NCBI GenBank assembly: GCA_020631735.1
Contig: CM036209.1
Location: 5,431,451 to 5,495,450 of the forward strand
Length of the DNA: 64,000 bases
From: Saccharum officinarum
Taxonomy: Eukaryota; Streptophyta; Magnoliopsida; Poales; Poaceae
Reading direction: 5' to 3'
The notes below the pieces were generated by a model. It worked only from the letters and a program-made list of their open reading frames with translations. It did not search any database and was not told the DNA's origin. A program made the position numbers and the translations under genes. Positions 45,518 through 56,931 of the stretch are shown piece by piece; position 1 is the first letter of the stretch, and each line of letters opens with the position of its first letter.

Positions 45518-45649
45518 CCTAAATTCTGCATAAAGATTTATCCCATAATATTCTTTATGCAGAATTTAGGACGGAGTATCATCATCTTATCCCTATTGGC
45601 AAGCGCCGAGATCACACCCCCAAACATGATCACGATGATGATACTCCGT
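45518..45649. repeat. Two adjacent perfect hairpins at the array breakpoint
   Basis: Hairpin 1 pairs CCTAAATTCTGCATAAAG (45,518-45,535) with its exact complement at 45,553-45,570. Only the left arm belongs to the unit backbone. Hairpin 2 starts at once: ACGGAGTATCATCATC (45,571-45,586) pairs exactly with 45,634-45,649. Confidence 0.95.
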
Positions 45650-46188
45650 ACGTATTATTTTCCAATCCAATCAATCCAAAAGGAAACAACGACATGTGTT
45701 TTTATATATACACATCTGATGATCGGTTGCCTCCGATCTGATCTGGGTCCTAGCCTGGGAACATGAACCAACGACCGTTTCGGATACAGGGATCGTATCG
45801 TATTCTGCTGCGGTCGCGCCACCTTGTACGTCGTACTCGACTCGCTTGGCCCGGTACGCCGCCCGCTGGGGACCGCGCATGCCGGCCCTCCTCCACCGGC
45901 GCGTGCCAGCTCCCCACCAAGTTGCAGCGGAAGGGTGGAGAGAGGATGACGGGTCGCAGGGTGTGGTGACGGGGTTGGCCGCTCCCGTTGCCGCTAGTGT
46001 AGGGCTGGCTGCTCACGTGCTTTGGGCGGTTTTGAAGCCGCGTTTGGCCAGCCTTGAAACCCTAGTCTGCGTCCCCTCTGGGGGTTCCACTGTGCTCGTT
46101 CCGCAGGATGGCTCGACCTACTATCGGGTCAGAATTCATTGGAAAAGGAGAAAGAGAGAAAATAAGCTAGGGGGTAGAATCGACGTAG
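45650..46188. other. Sequence after the array, unassigned
   Basis: GC-rich in its middle (45,760-46,080) and not repeated elsewhere in the window. ORFs here run into antisense retrotransposon sequence, so none is called. It could be retrotransposon-derived or a gene fragment. Confidence 0.4.
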
Positions 46189-47867
46189 ATGTTATTTTTA
46201 GGCATCGACGCCGACTTGATGAAGAACCGCAAGGTACATGCCAGGGAAGTCCACTACCTCGAAGGCGGGCGGTTCCTTGCCGTAGTTGTTAGGTTCGCCG
46301 AGCATGACGTACAAGCGGATCCGCCCAAGGGGTACGACCTCCTTTGCCCGGGACAACCCCATAGAACTGTGCTCTGCTCGGGCAGAGGCTACTCTTGGGG
46401 ATCTTCATCTTGTCGAGGGTCTTGGCGTAGAGGATGTTGAGGCCACTGCCGCCATCCATGAGGATCGTGGACAGGTGCATGGTACCAATGATTGGGCTGA
46501 CCACGAGTGGGTAGCGTTCTGGATAAGAGACATGGTTGGGGTGGTCGTCCCGATCGAAGGTTATGGATATTTTTGACCATCGAAGGCACCCCAAGGTGGC
46601 TATGGTCTCAATGGTATTCACCTCTTGCTTGGTGATCCGGCGCTGACGGCGTGACTGTTAGGCCCTAGGGCCTCCAAAGATCATCAAGCACTGTTCCGCT
46701 TCGTACAGCTCGGTGTCCTCCTCTTGCCCCCCGTCGGCTCCTCCGCCCAACTTCTGGGTAGGCTTCTGGGCCTTTCCCTTTAGGTTGAGGGTTCCTCAAA
46801 TGTAGTCCTTGAGGAGGTGCCTAGCCTGCCCATCGTGGAACGGGCAGGGCTCCTCGAGCGCCTTCTTCAAAGTGCTTGAGGCGCTGGCCCCTCCTTTGGG
46901 CTAGGAATGGGTGGCGCGGTCGGCCGCTGCCACCATCTCTTCTCCGTGGCACTTCTTGTCCTTCTTCCTCTTGTTGCGGCGCCAACCAACCACGTTAGCC
47001 TCGTCATCACCATCCCCACCGCTGTGGTGGGCAATGGCCTTGCCTTTGCCGCTGAAGTTGGCCAAGACGGTCTCTTCCCCTGTGGCGTACTTGGTAGCGA
47101 CGTCCAACAACTCCAGCGTTGTTTGTGGGGCTTCGAGCATGAGCGCATGGATGAGCGCCTCTCAGGTGGTGTCATAGGGGAAAACATGATCACGTCTGCA
47201 TTTGTGACGTTGGCGTGCTCGTTGGGCTTCTTGGAGAAGTGATGGATGTACTCGCGAAGAATCTCGCCCGATTTTTGCCTGCAATTGCGCAGATCCCAAG
47301 AGTTACTAGGTTTGTATAGGTACCTTGCAAGTGCCCGATGATGGTTGGACCAGCTCTGGATACTATCGGGGTCAAGTTGCTCGAGCCACACCCTCGCTGA
47401 GCTTGATAGGAGCAGGGTCAGGTACTAGACAACAAAGTCATCGTTTGACCCCTAGGCCCTCATCGCGAGCCAATAGTTGGGGTTGGTCTCTCCATCGTAC
47501 TTGCCGATGTGGGTCCGTGGCTAGAAGCGCTTGGGGTAGCGAGCCGCTCGGATCCTAGCTCCGAACACCTAGGGACCGAAGTGGTCCTGGCTTGGGCGCC
47601 CCTCTTGCCGGTTGGACTTGGTGACTTGGCCTGATCGTAGCGCCTCACCTTGATGGTGTCACGCATGGCTAGATCGTCCCTAGTCTGGTTGCACACGGGA
47701 GGTTGGAGCGAGCTGAGCTCGACCCTCTGTTCTAGCTGGGGCTTGGCCCCTCTTGTCTTGGGACGGTCAGAGCTATCGGTGGAGGTTTCCTTGACGCTCT
47801 CGCTTCCTCGTGGGGCATGGACATCGGAGCGGACCCCATAAAGGTCAGCGTCGGCTGAGATGGCCAT
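46189..47867 (-). pseudogene. Ty3/gypsy gag-protease remnant
   Basis: Read on the minus strand from 47,867 down to 46,189. The gag part (47,391-46,867) contains SIQSWSNHHRALARYLYK, GEILREYIHHFSKK and NVTNADVI, as in the retrotransposon gag domain of grass gypsy elements. Next come EEPCPFHDGQARHLLKDYI and then a retropepsin-like stretch (46,621-46,289) with STILMDGGSGLNILYAKTL, where DGGS is the aspartyl protease active-site type. In-frame stops and frame changes separate the parts, and sequence ends soon after ...FEVVDFPGMYLAVLHQVG. Reverse transcriptase and integrase are absent. It is non-functional. Confidence 0.82.
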
Positions 47868-50212
47868 GAGGTGGCATTGCAGCGGTGGGACACCGAGCGC
47901 TCGGCTTGCTGCTCGTGGGCGATGTGGAGGAGCTGCGCTAGGCCTCCCGGAGCTCTCCCTTACTAAGTCTACTAGATATCTAGGGCCTAAGCCCTTGGAA
48001 TGATGCTCAAATGTGGTGCTCTTGCTCCTTGCGGTGTGGTTGAAATGAGGAGGGAGTGGCCTATAGATGGAGAGGAGGGAATGATCCTTGAAATATTTCT
48101 TTGATCCCCCATAACTTCAGTAAACCGCCCTTCTGCGCATTTAAGTTACTGACCAAACCCCCGGAACCGTCACTGGAGAGGTGGCATGAGGTGACCTGCC
48201 AAAGATGGGCCCGATGCACGCCAGACAGGGTGTGGCCGCACCCCAGCGGGTGATGTTACGCTTTGTCCTATTGCATATTTGGGTGTGTTTTTCTTGTTAT
48301 TCCGACATGTCTTCCTGCAATTGATGAATCACCAAACTTATGGAACTTTGTTAGTTATAAGTCCTAATTCTAAGTTTGGTGTTCATTTGAGCATATTTTA
48401 TGTGAGAGTTGGCGGTTAGAAATAGGAGTTAAAGGACCACCAACAAGCTCCCCCACACTAGCCCTTTGTTCGTGCTCGAGTAAAGTTTTAAGGACTAAGA
48501 TGGGTCATCTCCTTAATATGATATATGCATACAAGTTATTCCAAGCTTCACCTGCACTTGTGAACTTTGGAGTGTCTACCACATGATGTGGTAAGATATT
48601 TCAGTACCTTAAACAATTCCTGTGTTTCTATTATTTCAGTAGATAGAAAATGTCACCTGTGCTAAAAGCCTTAACTGGACTTGATCTGAAGCAGATGATG
48701 CTAACAATGATAAGGTGAAACAAGCAGTTATACTGGCCTGCTGCGGTACTGCCTTTCGCCTGCCTCTGCCTGGTGCTTGCTGCGGGCTGCCCCTGTTTGT
48801 AGGTGTATACTGTCAAAGTACTAGCACTTATGTGTTTGAAACTGTTGATATAGAAAACAACATTCTCAGAAGGATGGAGATAGTTGTTTATATGTATGCA
48901 GGTGATCCTAACAGAGGTGAGACTGACAAGAATGCTATGTCAAAACTAAATTGTATTTAACTAATAGCAACATAAAGATTTGGATTGCTGCAACGTTTAT
49001 ATGCATAACTAGGAATAAATTATCATTAAACAAATATTGGAAATTAGAGAAATCTCACATGAGAAATACCAATACTTAGCCATATATTGAAAATCAATTG
49101 TTGCATTACAATGAGTATCATCCATACAAAGATTAGTGCTTTGACAAGCAATCTTGTCAATAACATCCCAAAGAAAAAACTCCATCTTGTCTCAATCAGA
49201 CAAGTTCACGTTCTAAAACTGAAATAGAAAGCTCCAATCTTGTCTGGTACTCTGGTATAGTACTATATTCCCAAAGTACCAAATCTTCACAGAAAACTCT
49301 TGTTGATGAAACTTAGCCAGCTTTACTTATCTGAACACTGACCTTGAATAAGAAAAACAAACACGATCTTGTAAGTATCCAAATGTATCACTGCTAATTT
49401 CTTAAAGCATCAACATATCTGAATATATAATTCGAGGTATATAGAACACGCAATTCAGATATCATGTGAGTTGTACAATGTAGTTCATGCACTTCTGTAG
49501 GTTCCAAAATTTTCTAGGAAAGCACAGGTTGCAGAATTTTATTGAGCATAGTGTAAACTGTCAAAATATTGTCGACAGGATAGTTCAGGCAATTACATCT
49601 CTATAATACTGTTCATGTTCATTATTTCCGTGAATCACTGCCACTTAAGCAGTATAGGAAGTAATTACATTAGTAGCAGTATAGGCAGTAAAAAGCTAAA
49701 AAAAAGAGACAACCTGATGTCTAAACAAAACCCCTGCAAGCAAAGATTGGAACACTATGCAAGACAGGACCAGCAGGGAGCTTACCTGCTTACCTTGTCC
49801 AAGTGCTACTGCTGTTATCTGAAAACCAGGGAAGGCATGAGCTGATGGCTGTCACCGATGTACAGATACAAACAGAGAATGAACAGATGGACACAAGCTG
49901 CTGGAAAAGACATGAGAAAAATGTAAGAAACATCTAGCAGAAATGAAGTCAACAAGCAGAGATGAGTTCGGACTGAACTAAAAAGGCTTTTAAGCCAGAC
50001 TGAACTTGAAGAGAGAGAAACAACTTGTTATTCTTTCACTGAACTGAATCGATTCAGTTCTGATATTTCTGCATCAGAAAAATGTCCTTTTAGAAATAAC
50101 ACAGAAAATTGTGTTGCACATACACACTCTGATTAATACAGGACAATATGTCACTGGTTCTCTACTATGGAATGTTGACACTTGACAGCAGAAATATGGA
50201 CGTCCGTCAATC
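47868..50212. other. Gene-poor stretch, probably retrotransposon-derived
   Basis: AT-rich, no supported ORF. Near 48,440-48,490 a CACCAACAAGCTCCCCCACAC...CTCGAGTAAAG block resembles the CATCAACAAGTTTTCCCCACAC...CTAAGCAAAGC block at 59,870-59,930, suggesting related LTR or leader sequence. Otherwise nothing is recognised. Confidence 0.45.
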
Positions 50213-50466
50213 AGCATAATTGAATTTCTGCCTACCTATTAATTAGTAAACTGAAGAAATAATCTATTCAGAACAAATAACACCCTGTTTGATCAGAACG
50301 AGCTAATAACCCCTTATTTGTATAATCAATTTCGCCAAATCAGCATAATTGAATTTCTGCCTACCTGTTAATTAGTAAACTGAAGAAATAATCTAGTCAG
50401 AACAAATAACACCCTGTTTGATCAGAAAAAGCTAATAACCCTGTATATCTATAATCAATTTCGTCA
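50213..50466 (+). repeat. ~128-bp tandem duplication
   Basis: Two head-to-tail copies starting AGCATAATTGAATTTCTGCC, the second at about 50,341, with a few differences (CGAGC/AAAGC, CCTTATTTG/TGTATATCT). Such a local duplication is recent. Confidence 0.92.
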
Positions 50467-50584
50467 TCACAGAAATTGATAATAACAAATATGACAGTTA
50501 TTTAGACAAACCTCCCATCATGAACCATAGTGATATAGATTCACTGCTAATTTCTTATTCAAGTGTCTCTAGCAATTTCATTTA

Positions 50585-51031
50585 ATGATGATGAAAAAAG
50601 ACTGCTACATACCGGTGGGTCTCTCCGCCAGGCTTTGTGATATGACCACGACAACCAACAACATGTTACAACCTCCAAGTCAAGTTATACCATCACCAGT
50701 CCAAGTCTTTGATGGACCAATTACACGTAGTCGAGCCAAGAAGCTACAACAAGAGGTGCACGCGCTACTTTCTGAAAATCATTTTAATGTTAATGAGAAT
50801 TATATACTGCCTAAGTCGTGCACATTGCTATTGCTTAGGTGCACCACGGAGGATGACAAGAAGACACCAAGGGTGAACCAAAGAGGAGGATCACGTTCGA
50901 GCCAGTCCCGTGTGACAGAACCATCAGAAAGAATCAGTCACAACGTTTTGCTCGCAAAAGCTATGAAGGCCCATGAGGACTTGTTGGAAAGCTTATCAAG
51001 TCTAGTTTCAAGCCCAAGTTCTCTCACTTGA
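50585..51031 (+). pseudogene. Retrotransposon polyprotein C-terminal fragment
   Basis: An open frame of 148 codons. Residues around 45-60 read VFDGPITRSRAKKLQQEV, a motif I recognise from the C-terminal end of Ty3/gypsy polyproteins in grasses (GPITRxRAK). The rest is hydrophilic and Ser-rich. The upstream integrase and RT are not found, so it is a remnant and its ATG is probably not a true start. Confidence 0.65.
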
Positions 51032-51790
51032 TTTGGATTCTCCAATGTTGAGATTCGACTGATTTAGTACAGACTGGTCAGCTAGTCAGCAGTCAGCCTG
51101 ATGTCCAAGTTCCCATGCAAAACTATACCAATCTACAATATTTCGTGGTACATGATGCACATGGTGTGAAAGGTTATCAAGTTAACTTTCCAACCCAACA
51201 AACCGCATGTCATTTGGAGTTTCCAAGATAGAGTTATTGCCAAAACACTGAAGACTGCGCTGAAGACCAGCAGCCACGCGAAAACTCTCCAGGAAGACAT
51301 CTCGAGGAGGCCCGTTCACATAGTGCGTCTTATATTTTTCTTTTCGAGTTTCCACCTATCTAGCAGGGCTGTTGCTAGTATAAATACCTCCTAGACTCAT
51401 TGTAATCTCAGACTTTTTGATAATGGAATATAAACCCCCTTTTGTTCAGCTGTGTGCTAACAAATATTGAGAGAGATCTCTACCCCTTTGCTCTTGTGAT
51501 TTCCTTTGCGGGATTTACAGAAGCGGCGGCTTCATCCGCTCCCAATTGGTGCTCCTACTCCCTTTGAGGTTTCCTCGATTGATTGTAGGCTGTGTTGGTT
51601 GGTTCTTTGAGAGTGTGGTTGGGCGAATCCTCGATTCAGGTTGCCGGTTAAAGACGGTGGTTGGCTTCGAGTTTTATTTGCCAGGTTGCACTAGTTATCG
51701 CTGCCTGCAGCAAGTTATTCGGCTGTTCTTCAGCTAGTTATCGGTGATCATCCTACGTCGTGAAGATCGGGACCCCTAAGCGTATCACTT
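51032..51790 (+). mobile_element. LTR-like region after the polyprotein fragment
   Basis: Downstream of the GPITRSRAKK fragment, with a promoter-like TATAAATA (about 51,379) and a long AT-moderate tail, as expected of a 3' LTR. Exact ends were not found because no second LTR is in view. Confidence 0.45.
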
Positions 51791-52002
51791 TGGTACCTCA
51801 TGGTCGGCAAGGTGTGCTGTGAATCAACGAGGGCCACCGTCCTTCTCCTTGACGAGCCGCCAGAGGTGCATCAAGTCACCAGTGTTGACCGCCAGCTGCT
51901 AGTCCTCAGGCACCGCAGGAGCCACAATAGTTCTGCAGACATCCGCGCAACAAATCCTTTACAGACAATTTAGGGTAAAAATCACAAGAACTCGCGCATC
52001 CA
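51791..52002. other. Unassigned spacer
   Basis: Short stretch between the LTR-like region and the GC-rich block. No feature is seen. Confidence 0.4.
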
Positions 52003-52426
52003 GTGCACGGACGAAGGCCTCACCTCGGTACGATGGCGGCCGCCTCGTTCCGAGAGACCACCGCGGCGGCGCGGGGTGCTGTGCCGCCTTGTGGGCGTTG
52101 TCATCGCCGACGACGACCGTCGCCCACCTCGGGCGCCACGCCCGCCCGATCAGGGGAGGCCGACGAGCGGCGAGCCAGAGGGGCGCCGCCGAGGGTCTGC
52201 TGCCGGAAGATCGAGGAGGGCTGCCCCTAGAATCTTCACTGTATCTCCCGGGTTTAGGGAAAACTGACTGGGCAAACCGTGCGTGGGGCTGAGCTTATAA
52301 AAATATATAAAAAAGAAGCGGGCTTGCAGTCCGTCTAAGCATCCTAGACGGTCGCTGGCCCATTAGCTACGGATGTTTTTTCCGTTGCTATCCATGTGTT
52401 GGCAAATGGGGGTTCCTGTTGTAGTG
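52003..52426. mobile_element. Right end of a CACTA-type element with GC-rich ORF
   Basis: The right border reads, inverted, CACTACAACAGGAACCCCC, a CACTA-type terminus. Just inside is a 75-codon plus-strand ORF (52,003-52,230) that is Arg-, Ala- and Pro-rich, unlike the AT-rich surroundings. It may be a captured gene fragment or chance. The left terminus was not found, so it is truncated or interrupted. Confidence 0.5.
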
Positions 52427-52642
52427 TATATTTGTCTCTAACTCAAAGTTAGTCTGAAGTGTAAGCACAAATATTATACTTTTTGTGGCATGTCCATTTG
52501 TTGATGCAGTGAAAGTTAAAATCTGGGAAAAAAAAACATGGTCTCACGATGTAAGTTAGTCCATACTTGGTTGCAAATAGGGTAATATTAGAATGTTGTT
52601 TCATCATATTTTTAATTTTTGTTCATATGTACTAGGTGCAGG

Positions 52643-53151
52643 CACTAGTAGAGAGAAGACTTTCGGTTCAGCACATTAGTCTCGGCTAGAATTGGACCCG
52701 GGGCTAGTGTGAGCATTAGTCCCGGGTCTAAGTTTCTTGGGTGTCAGAGGACCTTTAGTCCTAGTTGGTAACATCAACCCAAAGGGTCTACATTAGTCCC
52801 GGTTGGTGTTACCAACCCAGACTAAAGAGCCTTGACCCTTTAGTCCCGGTTCATAACACCAACCCGGACTAAAAGTAGACCATTTAGTCCCAGTTGGTGT
52901 TATCAATCTAGACTAAAGATCATTTAAGTCCCGGTTGTTGTTACCAACCTAGACTAAAAGTCCTCCAACGGGTTAGTTCAAAAGAAAAGCATCCCATTCA
53001 AAGTCACATGTGTTGTGTAGGTGGGTTGGAAAGGTACGTGTGAGGCAATGCATGAGGTCTTGGGTTCAAATCCCACGCGAGGCACAGAGGTGGGAGGCAT
53101 TATTTTATTCTCGGAGGACAAATTGGACTAAAGTCCATGTATCTACTGGTG
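52643..53151. mobile_element. CACTA-type MITE, 509 bp
   Basis: Ends are CACTAGTAGAGAG and, inverted, CACCAGTAGATAC. The 3-bp TSD is AGG (52,640-52,642 and 53,152-53,154). The interior has repeated TAGTCCCGGTTGGTGTTA and complementary motifs. It also carries TTGGGTTCAAATCCCA (53,060-53,075), a box-B-like motif. Confidence 0.88.
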
Positions 53152-53284
53152 AGGCTATATCAATCCTTTACGGTTCCATGCTCTAGTTCTGCTTATGTGC
53201 TTGAAATTTGCCATTTTTGTGAAATACATGTCAATAATGAGGCATGGATACATGTCAATAATTGTTTGTGCATTAATTCACTAA

Positions 53285-53645
53285 GAGGCCGTTTGGATCC
53301 CTTCATTTTGGAGGAATTAAAATAGACATAATGGATTAGGCTATTGGGCTTAAAATTTGACATTCCATACCATTCCCAAGCTCACAAATAAGTCTATCTC
53401 AAATTTATAAGATGGGAGATGAAAATGGATTCTATAGATCATTATGCTATAAATCTATTCTCCAACGTATAGCACACTCTTAAACTTACTTCGCTACAAT
53501 AGAAATGTAACATATAAGTATGTCTCTTGTATGCCTAACAATAAATATACAAATATATTACATATATAACTATATTAGCTTAATTAATGTATGTATAAAT
53601 TATAAGTATTAGAATGAATTTAATTTCAAAGATCTAAACGGACCC
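53285..53645. mobile_element. Tourist-like (PIF/Harbinger) MITE, 361 bp
   Basis: Ends are GAGGCCGTTTGGATC and, inverted, GGGTCCGTTTAGATC. The TSD is TAA (53,282-53,284 and 53,646-53,648). AT-rich and non-coding. Confidence 0.88.
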
Positions 53646-53719
53646 TAAGTGTGATTCTGTGCCAATTCACTACTCTGTTTTATTGTTTCTAATGTGTTCA
53701 GTCATAACCGTATTTTTTA

Positions 53720-53998
53720 TTGAAGGATCCTGATGACGACAGTGACGAGGAACACGATTCCTCGTCGGATGCCTTCTGTACCGAATCCAGTGACAAGCTT
53801 TCAGAGTTTGAAGAACATGATCCTGAAGGCGGGGACCAGCTGCACTGGATAATTAAGCATGCTAAGAGCAACTCCAAGAGACTCTCTATTTTGTTCCTAA
53901 ATAATAGGAATAGAGATTTTTATGAAAAACTACTCTCCAACAACTTATCTAAATGGTTATGCAAATATAGTCATCTTCTGTTCTGGATTTTTCGCTAG
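53720..53998 (+). other. Acidic ORF, possible orphan exon
   Basis: A 92-codon frame whose first half is Asp/Glu/Ser-rich (DPDDDSDEEHDSSSDAF). TTTTTTATTGAAG just upstream resembles a splice acceptor, so the true exon may start near 53,727 at GATCCTGATGAC. From about 53,877 the sequence enters an AT-rich stretch with partly inverted ends (AGAGACTCTC and GACTCTCGG near 54,143), probably a MITE, so only about the first 50 codons could be exonic. No family is recognised. Confidence 0.35.
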
Positions 53999-54145
53999 TA
54001 AAAAATAGAAGACGAGAATAGCTCTATAGAGTGCGCATGAAATATGGAAAGACTGTTGAAGAGTCAAAAGATATATGAAGCGATTTTTATGCAAACGACT
54101 GTCCAAATGATGATTTAGACAGTGAGATTTAGAAAGACTCTCGGT

Positions 54146-55129
54146 GATTTAGACGCTGCCAAAGGCGCCATCGATCGCCATGCGAAGGTGAAAGATGAAG
54201 TTGCGACGGTGCTTGGGGAAAGAACTAGGCACCACGACGCTGGCAGAGAAGGGCCAAGGCGGGCGCCTGGGAAAGAAGTCGCGCACGCCTGGGAAGTCCC
54301 ACACATCTAGGTACAGATCAGATCCTGCTTCAATATACCTAGGCGGCTTCTACATAATATATGTATATGGTTTGTGGCTACTAGGGACACAAACGTGAGC
54401 ATGGTCCAGGTGGAAGTAGCTATCCTTTACAACCTAAGGTCTCTGGTTTGAGACCAAACCTGGTTAGTTTTCTTTTTTATTATTTTTTTAACTTTTTTTC
54501 CGATGCTTGTGCTCACGTTACTTGTCTTTGAAAACCGAACCTGGTAGTAAGTCTTTTTTTATTTGTTTATTAAAACTTTTTCCTATGCTTGTGCTCACGT
54601 TACATGTCTTTTTAATTATTTTTTCCTATATAAGCGTGTTACCATTGTGCTCCAGAACGTTGCACGTATTTTCTAAATTTTTTATTTGTTTCTATAAGCC
54701 TGCTACATGTTTTTTTCTGCAGAACATTAGCTATTGCAATAATTTATGTTTTCATTGCTATATGTATAACTCTTTTGCAACGCAATCGACTATTACATAC
54801 AATGAAACATATTCGTTGCAACATACACATGCTATTGCACCCATCAACTAAAGAGTTGCAATATCACCTCAATATTGCAACGCCAATAAAACTTCCCGCA
54901 ACGCAGGTCGAATCGTGGCAACAGTGACCACTTATTGCAACCGTTCTACAATTGGTTGTGATAACACTTACTTTTCGCAATGATCTCCATACTCAGGGCC
55001 ACGAAATAATTTGCGTGGCAAAAATCCCATCTATTGCAACCAAAAGTGTAAATGGTTGCGAGAACACCTCTTATTGCAACCAAATCTTGTCGTTGCCACA
55101 AAAAAGCATGTCAGAAGGGTCAAAAGTTA
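54146..55129. other. Non-coding stretch with TTATTGCAAC repeats
   Basis: From about 54,720 to 55,100 degenerate copies of (T)TATTGCAAC(G/C) and GTTGCGA-type complements recur every 30-50 bp, as in subterminal regions of some DNA transposons. Upstream, 54,398-54,465 has another tRNA-like GTCTCTGGTTTGAGACC segment. No terminus was identified. Confidence 0.45.
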
Positions 55130-55761
55130 GTAGTGTACTCTAGAGCTAAGCTAGAGAGCTTGGAAGAAGCTTGGAATGCTTGGAAAATGAATGGGGCACT
55201 TCTCCATCGAGCACCCCCTGTCCCTTTTATAGTGTGTAGAGGTAGTGGGGGTACTTATAGAGGGTGTAGAAGGTCGGTGGAGGTGACTTGGGCGTCAGGC
55301 GACCTTCTTGGGCGTCGGCCAACGTTGGATTCCACCGTCTTATTGCATCATAGGGCATTGATTAGCTCCCAAAGGCGGTTACTTAGACAGCACATGGGTA
55401 GATTTGGTTGGGAAGGCGGTGGTTAAGTTAGTGGAGCTCCTCAAATCTATGATAATGGGCACTGGATCCAAGGCAACTCAATCTTGGCCATTGAATCAAA
55501 CCGACATAGATCAACACTTGTGAGGCCATGTGGAGTCCCTCCCACGTATCAGTGACATGGCGGGGCCACATGGGGGTCAGGCGACGTCATATGGCATCGT
55601 CCGACATGGCCATGTGGGCCCATGGCCCCCTACCACGTCCACTTGCCTCCTATGTGCTTGTTTTGTGCCATTTTCGTTGAAATTCCTTCATACAAATAAT
55701 TTTCCATATACAAGTGGAACTAGGTGAAATATAAAGCAAATTCAACACATGTGATGATGAT
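55130..55761. other. Unassigned stretch
   Basis: Mixed composition, no supported ORF. GGGCGTCAGGCGAC and GGGGTCAGGCGACG occur at about 55,290 and 55,573. Nothing else is recognised. Confidence 0.35.
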
Positions 55762-56244
55762 TTACCTCACTTTACTTAGCTTTTGGGTGAAATGTTGATG
55801 GTCAAAATGGGTGTTAGTGACCGTCAACAGCGACGCAATTGGTCGGGTTAAGTTCGGAGGTGTGAGCTCAGCGGTGGTGTCGGCAGCGAGACCCTCGCCA
55901 ACATAGAAATACTCATGTGGCGGGGAGTAGCCACCGGCATCGACCTCATTAGAGTCATATTTAGGTGTGAAACCTGAGAGTATCTCCAAAAAGTTGCATA
56001 GCGAGGGGACATCGACCCTGTTATGCTCGAGAGGATGATGTCGTGGGGTGCCTCTCGGCTCATGAGGCGCACCAACTCGAGCTGAAATGATGCCACAACA
56101 TTCTGGATCCCATAGGGGAGGTCCGGGAGGATGTACTAGAAGTGGTGAGGCAGCGACATCTCTTCTCCGGCGATAATCTGGTGGTGAACGTTCGCCATCA
56201 TGTAAAACATCTGGCGGCGTTCTGACATGGTGGGGTTCTTTCAC
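55762..56244 (-). pseudogene. Unrecognised minus-strand ORF, probably transposon-derived
   Basis: Open for 160 codons from an ATG at 56,244. A second minus frame across 56,096-55,848 (ASFQLELVRLMSREAPHDI) looks at least as protein-like, which suggests frameshifts in an older gene. The start falls inside the LTR-like sequence at 56,236. No domain is recognised. Confidence 0.3.
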
Positions 56245-56931
56245 ATCCTACCTAGTTTGGAATTTGGCCCATAGTAGCCAATGTCCATGTTAGTGAGATA
56301 TTGTGGAGGGTTTAGTCCCACCTTGGTTGTTAAAGGTGGGTTAGACCAACATATAAGGCTTTTAGAGTCCATCCCATCATCCTCGGGTTAATCATTTTAC
56401 GCGAAGCGAGGATGAAAGCATAAGTGGGATGGTGGTAGGTCTGGTTCACTCAGTGTGCAGAGTGGGTGCACAGCATGGCACATGTGCTGACACTGGACGC
56501 ACGATCATGTGTGCTAAGAGGGAACATTCTTGGTCATAGTTTGCCTAGTTGTGGGTGTGTTGGGCCGACAAGGACGTTGGGTCCTTTTGAGGGGGCATGT
56601 CACATCCAGCCTAGTTTAGAATTTGGCCAATAGTGGCTCGTGTGCATGTTAATGAGATATATTGTGGAGGGTTTAGTCCCACCTTGGTTGTTAAAGGTGG
56701 GCTCGTTTGTAACGCACCAGATCATAGCTACCACCATCTCACTTATGCTTTCGTCTTCGCATAAAAGGATTAATCCAAGAATGATGGGATGGACTCTAGA
56801 AGCCTTATATGTTGGTCTAACCCACCTTTAACAACCAAAGTGGGACTAAACCCTCCAAAGTATCTCATTAACATGCACATGGGCCATTATGGGCCAAATT
56901 CAAAACTAGACCGGATGTGACAGTTCGGGCC
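56236..56931. repeat. LTR-like sequence in direct and inverted copies
   Basis: Three related segments: plus-strand 56,239-56,450, plus-strand 56,597-56,700 starting TGTCACATCC, and minus-strand 56,931-56,709 starting TGTCACATCC and ending GTGCGTTACA. Shared landmarks are GGAGGGTTTAGTCCCAC, GTTAAAGGTGGG and ACATATAAGGCTT. GAGGGGGCA before 56,597 resembles a polypurine tract. It looks like nested or inverted small LTR elements. Confidence 0.7.

Larger units (their letters stand above)
41320..45552 (+). repeat. Segmental duplication unit 5, 3'-truncated
   Basis: Follows the unit order through the ~95-bp repeats, CACTA-like MITE, backbone and GC-rich MITE, then stops at TTATCCCATAATA. That point matches about 4,105 in unit 1, so the ~300-bp repeats and the RBR gene are missing. 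It marks the right end of the array. Confidence 0.92.

Noticed and set aside
45846..46292. 148-codon plus-strand ORF
   Set aside because: Its 3' part is antisense to gypsy protease sequence, and no domain or codon pattern supports it.
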